Part shown: piece after piece, positions 39,311-49,555 of the stretch
Layout of the letters: every line of letters starts with the position of its first letter
Numbering within the stretch: the stretch's first letter is position 1
DNA from: Pseudomonadota bacterium
GTDB lineage: Bacteria > Pseudomonadota > Gammaproteobacteria > Steroidobacterales > Steroidobacteraceae
Assembly: GCA_021822385.1 (NCBI GenBank)
Contig: JAKARC010000001.1
Span: 1 to 64,000, forward strand
Length of the DNA stretch: 64,000 nt
Reading direction: 5' to 3'
Notes under the pieces: model-generated
Told to the model about the DNA's origin: nothing
Seen by the model: only the letters and a program-made list of their open reading frames with translations
Database searches by the model: none
Program-made: the position numbers and the translations under genes

Positions 39311-40708
39311 ATGAACACGCCGGCGTCCAGCCACCCACAGGGTCTTGCGGTGATCATTCTCGCAGCCGGCGAGGGCAAGCGCATGAAGTCGCGCCTGCCC
39401 AAGGTGCTGCAGCCGCTCGCCGGCCGCCCACTCCTTGCCCATGTCATCGAAACGGCTCGCAGCCTCTCGCCGCGGCGCATCCTGGTCGTCTACGGGCACG
39501 GGGGCGAACAGGTCCGTTGCGCATTCCCGCCGGACGGCCTTGGCTGGGTCCTGCAGGCGCAGCGATTGGGGACGGGTCATGCCGTACAGCAAGCCGTACC
39601 GCAAGTGCCGGACGATGAGATCGTGCTGGTGCTCTACGGAGATGTGCCTTTGCTCGCCGCCGCAACGCTCGAGCGTCTGATTCGGGCTGTCGGCTCGGGC
39701 GGGCTGGCCGTGCTCACGATGGTTCCGGCGGATCCGAACGGATATGGCCGCATCGTGCGCGACGCGGCCGGCAGCGTTGTTCGCAATGTCGAGCAGAAGG
39801 ATGCGGCGCCGCAAGAGCTCGCCATTCGGGAATGCAACACCGGCGTGCTGGCGGCGCCCGCGCGCCGGCTCAAGGAATGGCTGGCGCAGCTGCGCAACGA
39901 CAACGCACAAGGCGAGTATTATCTCACCGATGTCATCGGGCTGGCGGCGGCGCACGGTGCAGTCGTCACCGCCGTTGAGATCGCTGATCCCATCGACGCC
40001 CAGGGCGTCAACGATAAGATACAACTGGCCGCGGTCGAGGCGGTCTGGCGGCGCAGAGCCGCCGAGAGGTTGATGGCCGATGGCGTGACGGTCGCGGATC
40101 CGGCTCGGATCGATGTGCGTGGCCGCGTGACCCATGGCACCGATGTCTTCATTGACGTCAACGTCGTTCTGGAGGGAACCGTTACGCTGGGCGACCGGGT
40201 GCGCATCGGTCCGGGCTGCCTCATCCGTGACTGCGTCATCGGCGACGATACTGAGATCTTCCCGTTCTGCGTGCTTGACGGGGCGCGGATCGGTGCCTCG
40301 GCCCACATTGGCCCGTTTGCGCGCCTGCGGCCGACGGCCACCCTGGCCGACGGGGTGCATATCGGCAATTTCGTCGAAGTGAAGAATTCCTCGCTCGGTG
40401 AGGCGTCGAAAGCCAATCATCTTTCTTATGTCGGCGACGCGGAAATTGGCGCGCGAGTCAACATTGGCGCAGGCACGATCATTGCCAATTACGATGGTGC
40501 GAACAAGCACCGTACGGTCATTCGTGACGATGCACACACGGGCTCCAACAGTGTGCTGGTCGCGCCGATCACGGTCGGCGAGGGGGCGACAATCGCCGCC
40601 GGCTCCACGGTGACCGCAGAAGTTCCGGCCGGCAAGCTCACCATCGCCCGCGCCCGCCAGACCACGATCGACGGGTGGTCCCGGCCGGTCAAGCGAACAA
40701 AGACCTGA
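39311..40708 (+). CDS. glmU: Bifunctional GlcNAc-1-P uridyltransferase / glucosamine-1-P acetyltransferase
   Basis: 465 residues from the ATG at 39311; an ATG at 39284 would add nine residues. The uridyltransferase domain shows VIILAAGEGKRMKSRLPKVL, RLGTGHAVQQA, LYGDVPLL and NTGVLAA. The acetyltransferase left-handed beta-helix (from about 260) shows hexapeptide repeats, FVEVKNSSLGEASKANHLSY, and GTIIANYDGANKHRT. It makes UDP-GlcNAc for peptidoglycan and LPS. It follows atpC and precedes glmS. Confidence 0.97.
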   Translation: MNTPASSHPQGLAVIILAAGEGKRMKSRLPKVLQPLAGRPLLAHVIETARSLSPRRILVVYGHGGEQVRCAFPPDGLGWVLQAQRLGTGHAVQQAVPQVPDDEIVLVLYGDVPLLAAATLERLIRAVGSGGLAVLTMVPADPNGYGRIVRDAAGSVVRNVEQKDAAPQELAIRECNTGVLAAPARRLKEWLAQLRNDNAQGEYYLTDVIGLAAAHGAVVTAVEIADPIDAQGVNDKIQLAAVEAVWRRRAAERLMADGVTVADPARIDVRGRVTHGTDVFIDVNVVLEGTVTLGDRVRIGPGCLIRDCVIGDDTEIFPFCVLDGARIGASAHIGPFARLRPTATLADGVHIGNFVEVKNSSLGEASKANHLSYVGDAEIGARVNIGAGTIIANYDGANKHRTVIRDDAHTGSNSVLVAPITVGEGATIAAGSTVTAEVPAGKLTIARARQTTIDGWSRPVKRTKT

Positions 40709-41242
40709 CCGGCCGCGCAGGCTTTCGGTGCGCGCCGCCGCGCCTGCCTCAGCGCGCCTACCCCCCGGAGCCCGGGTGCCGGAGATTCAGGGTCGGCTTG
40801 TACCCCTCGCGGGCGGATTCGGACGGTCTCAATAGACCTCGGCGCACGTGCGAGCGGCTCGCTTGGTGCAGCACCGCGGGTTGCTCGGCGAACGGCTTCG
40901 GCCCGCGCCGACGCTGCGACCCGAGATCGACCCACGGTAAAGTACAAGCTGAAGTTGCCTGAGTGGTGGCGCACGGCCGCCGACCCCAGTGTGGCTGAGC
41001 ACGCGATCGAGTGTCTGCAGGAGCGCTTTGGCGCCGCAGCGCTCGCCGGATGACGACCGCAGCCGGGGGCGCGGCGGGTCTTGGGTTGTCTCCGGCGCTC
41101 GGGGTCTGAGTGGGGCGTCGTGCCTGCCCCCCGGGGCGGTGCGCCGGATGCGCACAGCCTCACGTTCCACCGCATCGCGCCTCGCCCCGCGAGTCGGGAT
41201 TCAGGCAAACTGCGTCCCCCCATCGGTCTAGAGCAGTCCAGA
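40709..41242. other. 534-bp gap between glmU and glmS
   Basis: No gene is supported here. The GC-rich frames on both strands are unconvincing. A 37-codon stretch ending at 41053 (reading KLPEWWRTAADPSVAEHA near its start) has no start codon and no family I know. In pseudomonads a DeoR-type regulator gene sits at this place; none is recognisable. A leader or promoter for glmS must lie in the last part (near 41200). Confidence 0.5.
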
Positions 41243-43075
<1,833 letters not shown>

Positions 43076-43097
43076 GGCGGTGGTAGGAAGAGACAAA

Positions 43098-43180
43098 TGT
43101 GCAACTGAATTAGAGTCGTTACCCCGAAATAAAGTCGTTTCCTGAGAATTCAACATAAATTTCCCGAAAGGCAGTCGTGC
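43098..43180 (+). mobile_element. Candidate Tn7-like transposon end at attTn7
   Basis: Starting 23 bp after the last base of the glmS stop, the sequence changes to an AT-rich patch that opens with TGTG, as Tn7 ends do. It contains a tandem motif AGAGTCGTTACC (43112) and AAAGTCGTTTCC (43131), with a third, partial copy CAGTCGTGCC at 43173. The spacing of about 19-20 bp (and twice that) is what TnsB-binding repeats show. Tn7 itself inserts about 25 bp past glmS, with its right end proximal. The five bases before TGTG (ACAAA) would be the target duplication. The opposite end was not found. Confidence 0.5.
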
Positions 43181-43764
43181 CGCGCGGCGGGCGCTTCAAC
43201 ATCGACTGCTTCGGATGGCCATTCGGTGGGCGATGGGTAGATTTCGCACACGACGAGGGGGACCACGGTTGGTCCCAGCACTGCCGCGCGCGCCGGACGA
43301 CCACGGTTATACCGCTCTACCGCCATTTCTCGCGAAAGCCTTGCCCTTGACCGCCCGTTGCGGCGGTCGGCGGTAAATGGGCATTCAATTTTGACCCGCA
43401 CATGAGCGCGCCAGCTCGTGGAGTCAAAGGCGTGCAATGCCGGTCGGTGTTCAACGTACACGCCCGTGCGTCCACGACGGCGATGATCGAAGAGCGAATC
43501 GAGAAATCGAGGCGTGGCGGCGCTACGCACAAACCGGATCGGTTGCGCGAATGGCTCGACACGCCGGTCCATCTCTACAGTTCGCGGATACTGACGTTTG
43601 ACCTCCTCGCCGCTCGGATTGCGGGCGCGTTGTCCGATCGACGCCCCCGACCACGTGCGCAAACGCGTGCGGCACGTGCGAGCTGCGCAGCAGCGCTTCG
43701 TTGCCACTCGGAGTACCGACGCTGTCGGCATGTGCCGTTGGAAAGCTTGTGCCCGTTCACCCAT
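43150..43764 (-). pseudogene. Possible TnsA-like endonuclease remnant
   Basis: An open minus-strand frame. Its central part reads NPSGEEVKRQYPRTVEMDRR then VEPFAQPIRF, and later FLDSLFDHRRRGRTGVYVEHRP. This recalls the TnsA-like pattern (R..PS.. ..YP..KM.R ... V..F..QP ... D.L....GR...VEVKP), but about 25 residues appear missing after MDRRV. The usual catalytic Lys of the VEVKP motif is not there (VEHRP). No ribosome site or credible start. Codon use is poor and all frames hold stops nearby. Assignment rests on weak similarity plus position beside the candidate transposon end; it could be an unrelated chance frame. Confidence 0.25.
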
Positions 43765-44094
43765 GACGCCACGGCAAAGGCCATCAGATCAGCCTTCGCC
43801 GGGTCCGAGGAGACGCGTAGAAACATGGCGCGTGGTCAACGCAGCGAACTCGTGCGCCTGAGGAAGCGCTACTTCGGCTGGCGATCTCGTCGGCAGACCC
43901 GGGGGGCGAGTATTCTCCGAGCACAGCCTACGAGACGGGCACGGGAGTACCCCGGAACCTGTGCGCTGCGGTCGCGAAGTCGCGAGAACTGCCGAATTAG
44001 AATACGCATGGGCCGCCTCGTCGGCGTCATCACCACGGTCGCTGTCATAGGCTGTGGCGATCCGTAACGCAACGGCATCGTATATCACCAACAT
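43765..44094. other. No gene recognised (probable decayed DNA)
   Basis: Neither strand holds a frame with a recognisable family. Short Arg-rich frames exist on both strands, but their composition looks like shadows of GC-rich DNA. AACTGCCGAATTAGAATACG near 43986 resembles the transposon-end text AACTGAATTAGAGTCG and may be a chance match. Confidence 0.4.
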
Positions 44095-44214
44095 TCAGCG
44101 TGCACAGGCCATACGCTGGATCAGCGCATGGCAGGTCGGGCACAACTTCAATTGAGGGTCGACAGAGTATCCAGCCGTGCCCCGATTCCGCACAACTGCC
44201 CGCACCGCTAGAGT
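44095..44214 (-). pseudogene. HNH endonuclease C-terminal remnant
   Basis: The minus-strand frame between two stops reads GTAGYSVDPQLKLCPTCHAL followed by IQRM. This resembles the end of HNH nucleases (pattern Y.VDP..DL.P.CPNCHA..HR) with the zinc-binding CxxCH. The upstream HNH core is absent, so this is a fragment. Confidence 0.4.
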
Positions 44215-44372
44215 TCAATAATTCATACCTGCGGCGCCGGTCACGGCGGAACTGCCCCGCAATTATCCCCGGATGCCGCGCGATTCGAGGCCATGAGCCA
44301 ACCGTTCGCGTGCGGACACGGTAAAATACGCACGGCCCGCCCAGTGCGGTGGCCGGTCCCAGAGGAGCATCG

Positions 44373-45257
44373 ATGATGGCTGACACGCCCGAATACGTAC
44401 CGCCGAAGGTCTGGACATGGAACAAGCCGAACGGTGGCCGCTTCGCGAACATCAACCGCCCGATCGCCGGCGCCACGCACGACAAGGAGCTGCCCGTCGG
44501 ACGCCACCCGTTGCAGCTTTACTCGCAAGGCACGCCGAACGGCGTGAAAGTCACGGTGATGCTGGAAGAACTGCTGGCACTCGGCCATCGCGGCGCCGAG
44601 TACGATGCGTGGCTGGTTCGTATCGGTGAAGGCGAGCAGTTCGGCAGTGGCTTCGTGGCGGTCAATCCAAACTCCAAGATCCCGGCGCTGGTCGATCGCA
44701 GCGGACCGGAGCCGATCCGCGTGTTCGAATCGGGCTCGATTCTGGTGTATCTAGCGGAGAAGTTTGGTGCTTTTCTGCCCACCGCGCGGGCCGCGCGCGC
44801 CGAGTGTCTGTCGTGGCTGTTCTGGCAGATGGGCAGCGCACCTTACCTCGGTGGCGGCTTCGGTCATTTTTATGCCTACGCGCCCGTCAAGATCGAGTAC
44901 GCCATCGATCGCTTCGCCATGGAAGTGAAGCGCCAGCTCGATGTGCTCGACCGCCGGCTGGCCGACAATCGCTACGTCGCAGGCGATGACTACACCATCG
45001 CCGACATTGCCATTTTCCCCTGGTACGGCGGGTTGGCCAAGGGGTGGTCCTATGGGTCTGCTGCAGAGTTTCTGAGTGTACAGGAATACAAGCACGTGCA
45101 GCGATGGGCGGACATGCTGCTCGAGCGGCCCGCGGTACGCCGCGGCCGCATGGTCAATCGGACCTCCGGTGAGCTTTCAAGCCAGTTGCATGAGCGGCAC
45201 GACGCGAGCGATTTCGACACCAGAACGGCCGACAAGTTGCCGGCCTCGAGCCGCTGA
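44373..45257 (+). CDS. yghU: Glutathione S-transferase, YghU/Ure2-like
   Basis: 294 residues from ATG 44373, with AGAGGAG 5 bp upstream; a second ATG follows at once. YghU features are PPKVWTWNKPNGGRFANINRP at the start, the thioredoxin-fold part LQLYSQGTPNGVKVTVMLEE and NPNSKIPALVD, and FESGSILVYLAEKFG. The helical part has GSAPYLGGGFGHFYAYAP, QLDVLDRRLADNRYVAGDDY and IADIAIFPWY. The enzyme binds two glutathiones and has disulfide-reductase activity in E. coli. A TAAAAT hexamer at 44323 could be its -10. It is the only intact gene in 3 kb of decayed DNA, so it may be cargo of the element at glmS. Confidence 0.92.
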   Translation: MMADTPEYVPPKVWTWNKPNGGRFANINRPIAGATHDKELPVGRHPLQLYSQGTPNGVKVTVMLEELLALGHRGAEYDAWLVRIGEGEQFGSGFVAVNPNSKIPALVDRSGPEPIRVFESGSILVYLAEKFGAFLPTARAARAECLSWLFWQMGSAPYLGGGFGHFYAYAPVKIEYAIDRFAMEVKRQLDVLDRRLADNRYVAGDDYTIADIAIFPWYGGLAKGWSYGSAAEFLSVQEYKHVQRWADMLLERPAVRRGRMVNRTSGELSSQLHERHDASDFDTRTADKLPASSR

Positions 45258-45468
45258 TCGCGCCGCCGCAGTCTGCGGGATGGCCGCATGCACTGCGGCC
45301 GGAGTGCAGGTGTGCGTGCGGCACGGTGGAGCGAGTCAATTACAAGCCAATCGACGGGAATGCGCGGCCAACAGGTCGCCTGGAGCGAGCTCACGCATCT
45401 ATCTAATTCCTCCTGTGCGCCCACGGTCCGTATGAGTGCGGCTGCACCGAGTGTCGCCGGTCACGACC
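45258..45468. other. No gene recognised
   Basis: Sequence between the yghU stop and the Crp-type remnant. No frame longer than chance with family likeness on either strand. Confidence 0.4.
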
Positions 45469-45768
45469 TCACTTCGCTGCACTGCGCGATTGCTTGCGCA
45501 CGTGTTCCGCACCCTCGCGCTGCCGCCCCGCGTTACTCCTTACGGCCGGATCCAGGCTATTGCACCGTGGGCAACACTCGCAGCCAAGCGCTTCGAGTCG
45601 CTGCGGGTCGAGGACGGCGATGCGTCCCGGCGCGGGTGACGCCGAGCTTCCGTGGCATTCCGGCCGCTTCGGTCACCCCTTCGCGGCGTATCTCCAGCAT
45701 GTTTGCCACGCGTTTCTGGGTCATGGTCAGCTGATGCGGCGACGACCCGTCGGTAGACAGCGACAATT
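45469..45768 (-). pseudogene. Crp/Fnr family regulator pseudogene (C-terminal part)
   Basis: Minus strand: one frame reads LTMTQKRVANMLEIRREGVT then EAAGMPRKLGVTRAG, which matches the winged helix of cyanobacterial/alpha-type Crp-Fnr proteins (pattern LTQE..A.MLGVRR.GVT.AAG.LQ..GLI.Y). A one-base shift then gives IAVLDPQRLEALGCECC, the conserved tail (I.VLDR..LE...CECY) in another frame. The cyclic-nucleotide-binding N-terminus is not recoverable upstream of 45768. A frameshifted, truncated gene. Confidence 0.65.
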
Positions 45769-46137
45769 GCAGACCGCAGGTGCTGCCCGGTCAGCCGAAA
45801 TGCGTATCCTGCGCCGCGCTAACTCTTGGGAACCGCGCGAAATCGTGCCGAGCGGCCTCGCCCCCACATCAAGATCTGGAAACCGAAGTACGCATTCAGC
45901 ACGGAGCCGCGAAACGCCGGTTGTTCTTGCCGCCGCGATCGCGAGCTTGGGCTCACAGAGCCCAGTTGCGGTTCCCCGCGAGCGGCGATAGACCCGCGTT
46001 GCGGCACCACTGCATGCGCGGAATCACGTCCGGGACGTTCCGTCCGCTCAGATCAAGAACTCCCTACACGCCGCATACGTTACTCCCCGCATCGCCGCGC
46101 GTGCGCAGCGCGTAGTGTACCGGTATCAGTTGGACGT
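45769..46137. other. No intact gene; probable decayed upstream part
   Basis: Would contain the N-terminal part of the Crp-type gene if it were intact, but frames are broken by stops. No family is recognisable on either strand. The last 100 bp must hold the promoter of the LOV-domain gene. Confidence 0.4.
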
Positions 46138-46158
46138 GATCTGTCGGTAGCACAGATC
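46138..46158. promoter_or_regulatory. Perfect dyad just upstream of the LOV-GGDEF-EAL gene
   Basis: GATCTGT-CGGTAGC-ACAGATC with 7-bp arms; wobble pairs could lengthen it as RNA. It ends 2 bp before GGAGAG and 24 bp before the ATG at 46182. This position allows repressor binding or control of translation. A 19-codon frame (ATG 46171) also starts between the dyad and the gene. Confidence 0.5.
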
Positions 46159-46181
46159 GTGGAGAGTCTCATGCGGCGACC

Positions 46182-49100
46182 ATGGCTGGTGCGGCGCCGG
46201 CCTTGGCCGGGGCCGGAGCTTCGAGCGTGAATCCCGGGCAAGGCGCCTGCACGAGCACCGTGCCGGCCGACGCAGCGGTTCTGACGGTGCTCGGAGAAAC
46301 ACCGAGCGCGGTGTGGCTCAAGGCACTGCTGTCGGCCGTTCCCGTTGCGGCGGCCATTGCCGATGAAACGTTGTGCGTGCTGGCGCTGAACCCGGCCTTC
46401 GGCGCGACGCTTGATCGATCCGACGACGCTATCGTGGGGGCCCGCATGGACGACCTGCTGGGTCTCGAGCGGGAATGGGCCGCACACGCGCGAGCACCCG
46501 AGCCGGGCGGCACTCGTGAATTTACGGCACGAGTGTCCCGCGTGGACGGTACAGCCGCTGACCTGATCGTGACCGTTGCGTGTCTCGAGGTGCTGACCGA
46601 GCGTTCACTGCATCTCGTGACGCTGCGGCCACAGTCTGTGATGCCCCCCGATGCGGCTCCAGGAACGGCGGAGCCGCAGTGTGACGCGCCGATCCGTTCC
46701 CGGACTCTGTTGGATCTCGCTGGAAGGCCACAACCCTTCCTGATCGTCGAGGGGGATCTGGTCCATGGCGCCGAGCCGAGCCGGCAGCTCGAGCGGGTCG
46801 CTGCCGTGATCCGCGCTCAGCGACCCGCGAGCATTCGTCACACCTACATCGTATCGATTCCGTTCGAGCTGCTGTCTGACCCGCATCGGGCACAGAGATT
46901 GGTCGATACCTGCCGAGCGCTTGCGGATCCGCTGCGCGCTCATGTCATTCTCATGCTCGACGCCGTCGCGAAGGACATCGGTCCGGCGCGGCTGGCGCTT
47001 GCACTCGATGTCCTGCGGTCTCTCGCCTTCAGATTGGCGCTTGCGCTCGACTCGCCCGATGCGCTGCCGCCGGCGCTCGAGCATCTGGGGATCGGATTGC
47101 TGGCCGTGCCTGCGGCACGATTGACCGACAGCTACCGCTGCGACGCCGAGCGGCTGCGCGTCCGATGCCGACAGCTGCGCGATGCGGCTATCGCGCTGCT
47201 CAGCCGCAATTGCGCGGCCCAGGCCGATGCTGAATGCGCACGCCGGGTGCCCGTGGACCTCATCAGCTATGTCGCCGATCCGCGCCAGTTGCCCCGCTCG
47301 CGGCTGTTTGCATTGTCCGGTGTCGCAGGACCGGCGGACCGGATTCCCTCGCTGCCCCATACGGCGGTCATCGAAGCGACCGACAGCGGCATCGTGTACG
47401 TCGATGCGACCGATCCCGATCTACCCATCGTGCGCGTCAATCCGACGTTTCTGCGGCTGACCGGCTATGCCGAGCACGAGGTGCTCGGACGGAATTGCCG
47501 GTTTCTACAGGGTGAGGATACCGACCCGGCGTCCGTGGCCGTGATTGGCGCGGCACTGCGCACCGGCCAGCCGGTACGCTGCGAGCTGCTCAACTACCGC
47601 AAAGACGGCACGCCATTCTGGAATCAGATCGCCATTTCGCCGGTACGCGACGGCGATGGGCGCATCATCGCCTTCGCCGGCACGCTGACCGACGTGACCG
47701 AGCGACGCGAAGCCCAGGAGGCTCAGGATCATTTCGCGCAGATGCTGGAGGGCATCGCCGACACCGTTCCAGGCTTCGTCTATCAGATCCGCCAGCGCGA
47801 TGGGATGCCGGTCGAATTCACCTACCTTGGCCGGTCGGCCGCCGCGCTGCTCGGCTGCGATACGGGTGCCTCGCTCAAACCCGAAACACTGTTGGGGCTG
47901 ATCCTGCCGCAGGACCGCGAGCGGCTCGAGCACCGCTGGCGGCAGGCGCGACAGGCCCTCGATACTCTCGATCTGGAATTCGCCATTCAGCGTCCCGACG
48001 GCGAGCGGCGCTGGCTGCGCTCGCGTCTGCGACCCACGCAGCGCGCCAATGGCGATGTTCTTTGGAACGGCGTGACTCTCGATGTCACGCCCGAAAAGGC
48101 CGCCCAGGACGAATTGACCTACGTCCGCGAGCACGATCTGCTCACGCACCTGCCCAATGCCACCGCTTTTCACGTGCAACTCTCTGAACAGCTTGCAACG
48201 GACCGCGCGCACGGCCGGCGTACGGCGCTGTACATGGTCGATTTCGTGCGTTTCCACGAGATCAACGACACCTATGGCATGGCCACCGGCAATGCAATTC
48301 TCACGATGATCGCCACGCGGTTGCAGCAAGCGTTTCCAAGCGGAAGTCGTTGCTACCGACTGCAGGCCGACCAGTTCGCAGTTCTCGGCAACGCCGTGCC
48401 GAGCGAGGAGCAGGCCCGGCAAATTGCCGCGTCAGCCGCGTCCCTGCTGTCGGCTCCCTTCAATCTCCCCGGCGGGGTCATCAATCTGCCGGCACGCATC
48501 GGTCTGTGCGTTGATGCGCGTGACGGAGAGTTGCAAGCCGGTGCCGAGGGAGCGCTCGAACTTGCGCAGCGCGCCGATATCGCCCTGCATGCCGCCAAGC
48601 GAGCGGCCCGCCCCGGCATCAGCCTCTACAACACCGACATCGACGACCGGCTGCGCACCCACGTCATCGTCAAGCAGTCGCTGCGCGGTGCAATCGAGCG
48701 ACGGGAGTTCGAGCTGCACTACCAGCCGATCGTGAACATCAAGACTGGACACATCCTCGCCGCCGAAGCGCTGGTGCGCTGGAATCATCCCCTGCTCGGC
48801 ATGCAGACTCCGGACAGCTTTATTCCCATTGCCGAGGAGTCCGGGCTGATCGGTCCTCTCGGCGAATGGATCCTCCACGATGCGCTGCGCGCCGCGGCGC
48901 TGTGTCGCACGCGCCGCCAGCCGCCGCTGCGGATCGCGGTCAACGTCTCGGGCGTGCAGATCTCCGATCCAACATTCGTCCGCAGCGTCGAGGCGGCCTT
49001 GGCGCACAGTAGCATCGATCCGCACCTGCTCGAATTCGAGCTGACGGAAACCTTCCTGATCGAGCATTGCACGGAGACCTCGCAAGCGCTTGCGGCGCTG

Positions 49101-49427
49101 CGTGCGCTCGGGGTGCGCATTGCCATCGATGACTTCGGCGCCGGCTACTCCTCTTTTCACTATCTGCGCCATCTGCCGGTGGACAGTCTGAAGGTCGATC
49201 GCAGCTTCATTCGCGACCTCAAGCCGCAGGCCGACGGAGACATCAGCATCCTCAAGGCCATGGTGGCGATGGCACAGAGCCTTGGTGTCGAGCTGGTGAT
49301 CGAAGGCGTCGAAACGCCCTATCAGCGTGATGTCCTGACGAGCATCGGCTGCGAGATCGCCCAGGGCTACCTGTTCAGCAGGCCTGGGCCGCTAGCGACA
49401 TTGCTGAGCAGGCTCGGCGAACCCTAA
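46182..49427 (+). CDS. LOV-PAS-GGDEF-EAL protein: candidate blue-light c-di-GMP phosphodiesterase
   Basis: 1081 residues, no membrane segment. Residues about 45-150 look PAS-like. About 175-345 resemble an EAL barrel without catalytic residues (FELLSDPHRAQRLVD, VILMLDAVAKDIGP, AFRLALALDS). About 395-510 is a LOV domain with the intact flavin-adduct motif GRNCRFLQGEDTD (Cys 439), ELLNYRKDGTPFWN and ISPVRDGDGRI. A second PAS covers about 525-640. The GGDEF domain (from about 650) is degenerate: the signature reads QADQF, so no cyclase activity is expected. The EAL domain keeps EALVRW (862), ELTETF and IDDFGAGYS (983), so it should hydrolyse c-di-GMP. It heads a cluster with a kinase and two regulators. 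Confidence 0.92.
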   Translation: MAGAAPALAGAGASSVNPGQGACTSTVPADAAVLTVLGETPSAVWLKALLSAVPVAAAIADETLCVLALNPAFGATLDRSDDAIVGARMDDLLGLEREWAAHARAPEPGGTREFTARVSRVDGTAADLIVTVACLEVLTERSLHLVTLRPQSVMPPDAAPGTAEPQCDAPIRSRTLLDLAGRPQPFLIVEGDLVHGAEPSRQLERVAAVIRAQRPASIRHTYIVSIPFELLSDPHRAQRLVDTCRALADPLRAHVILMLDAVAKDIGPARLALALDVLRSLAFRLALALDSPDALPPALEHLGIGLLAVPAARLTDSYRCDAERLRVRCRQLRDAAIALLSRNCAAQADAECARRVPVDLISYVADPRQLPRSRLFALSGVAGPADRIPSLPHTAVIEATDSGIVYVDATDPDLPIVRVNPTFLRLTGYAEHEVLGRNCRFLQGEDTDPASVAVIGAALRTGQPVRCELLNYRKDGTPFWNQIAISPVRDGDGRIIAFAGTLTDVTERREAQEAQDHFAQMLEGIADTVPGFVYQIRQRDGMPVEFTYLGRSAAALLGCDTGASLKPETLLGLILPQDRERLEHRWRQARQALDTLDLEFAIQRPDGERRWLRSRLRPTQRANGDVLWNGVTLDVTPEKAAQDELTYVREHDLLTHLPNATAFHVQLSEQLATDRAHGRRTALYMVDFVRFHEINDTYGMATGNAILTMIATRLQQAFPSGSRCYRLQADQFAVLGNAVPSEEQARQIAASAASLLSAPFNLPGGVINLPARIGLCVDARDGELQAGAEGALELAQRADIALHAAKRAARPGISLYNTDIDDRLRTHVIVKQSLRGAIERREFELHYQPIVNIKTGHILAAEALVRWNHPLLGMQTPDSFIPIAEESGLIGPLGEWILHDALRAAALCRTRRQPPLRIAVNVSGVQISDPTFVRSVEAALAHSSIDPHLLEFELTETFLIEHCTETSQALAALRALGVRIAIDDFGAGYSSFHYLRHLPVDSLKVDRSFIRDLKPQADGDISILKAMVAMAQSLGVELVIEGVETPYQRDVLTSIGCEIAQGYLFSRPGPLATLLSRLGEP

Positions 49428-49555
49428 CCATCCGGGTCCGGCGCGTCCCCCAGACCGCGGCGCTGATCGCCCGACTCCGCGCGGGGGTGCCGCGTTGACC
49501 GGCACTCGCCCGCGCGCTAAAGTGCTTCGGCGTTGCTCCAAATGGCATCTCGACG

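Noticed and set aside
39101-40537. 478-codon open frame opposite glmU
   Set aside because: Antisense shadow; GlmU motifs are intact on the plus strand.
41054-41242. glmS ribozyme or riboswitch upstream of glmS
   Set aside because: The glmS ribozyme is known from Firmicutes and relatives; no matching core sequence is visible, and this lineage is gammaproteobacterial.
43986-44005. Second copy of the transposon-end text (AACTG..GAATTAGA)
   Set aside because: It is in the same orientation rather than inverted, lacks the GTCGTT repeats and has no ACAAA flank, so it does not serve as the other end.
43402-44067. 221-codon plus-strand frame after glmS as a real gene
   Set aside because: Arg-rich with no domain, no ribosome site, and overlaps the possible TnsA-like remnant; likely a composition artefact.
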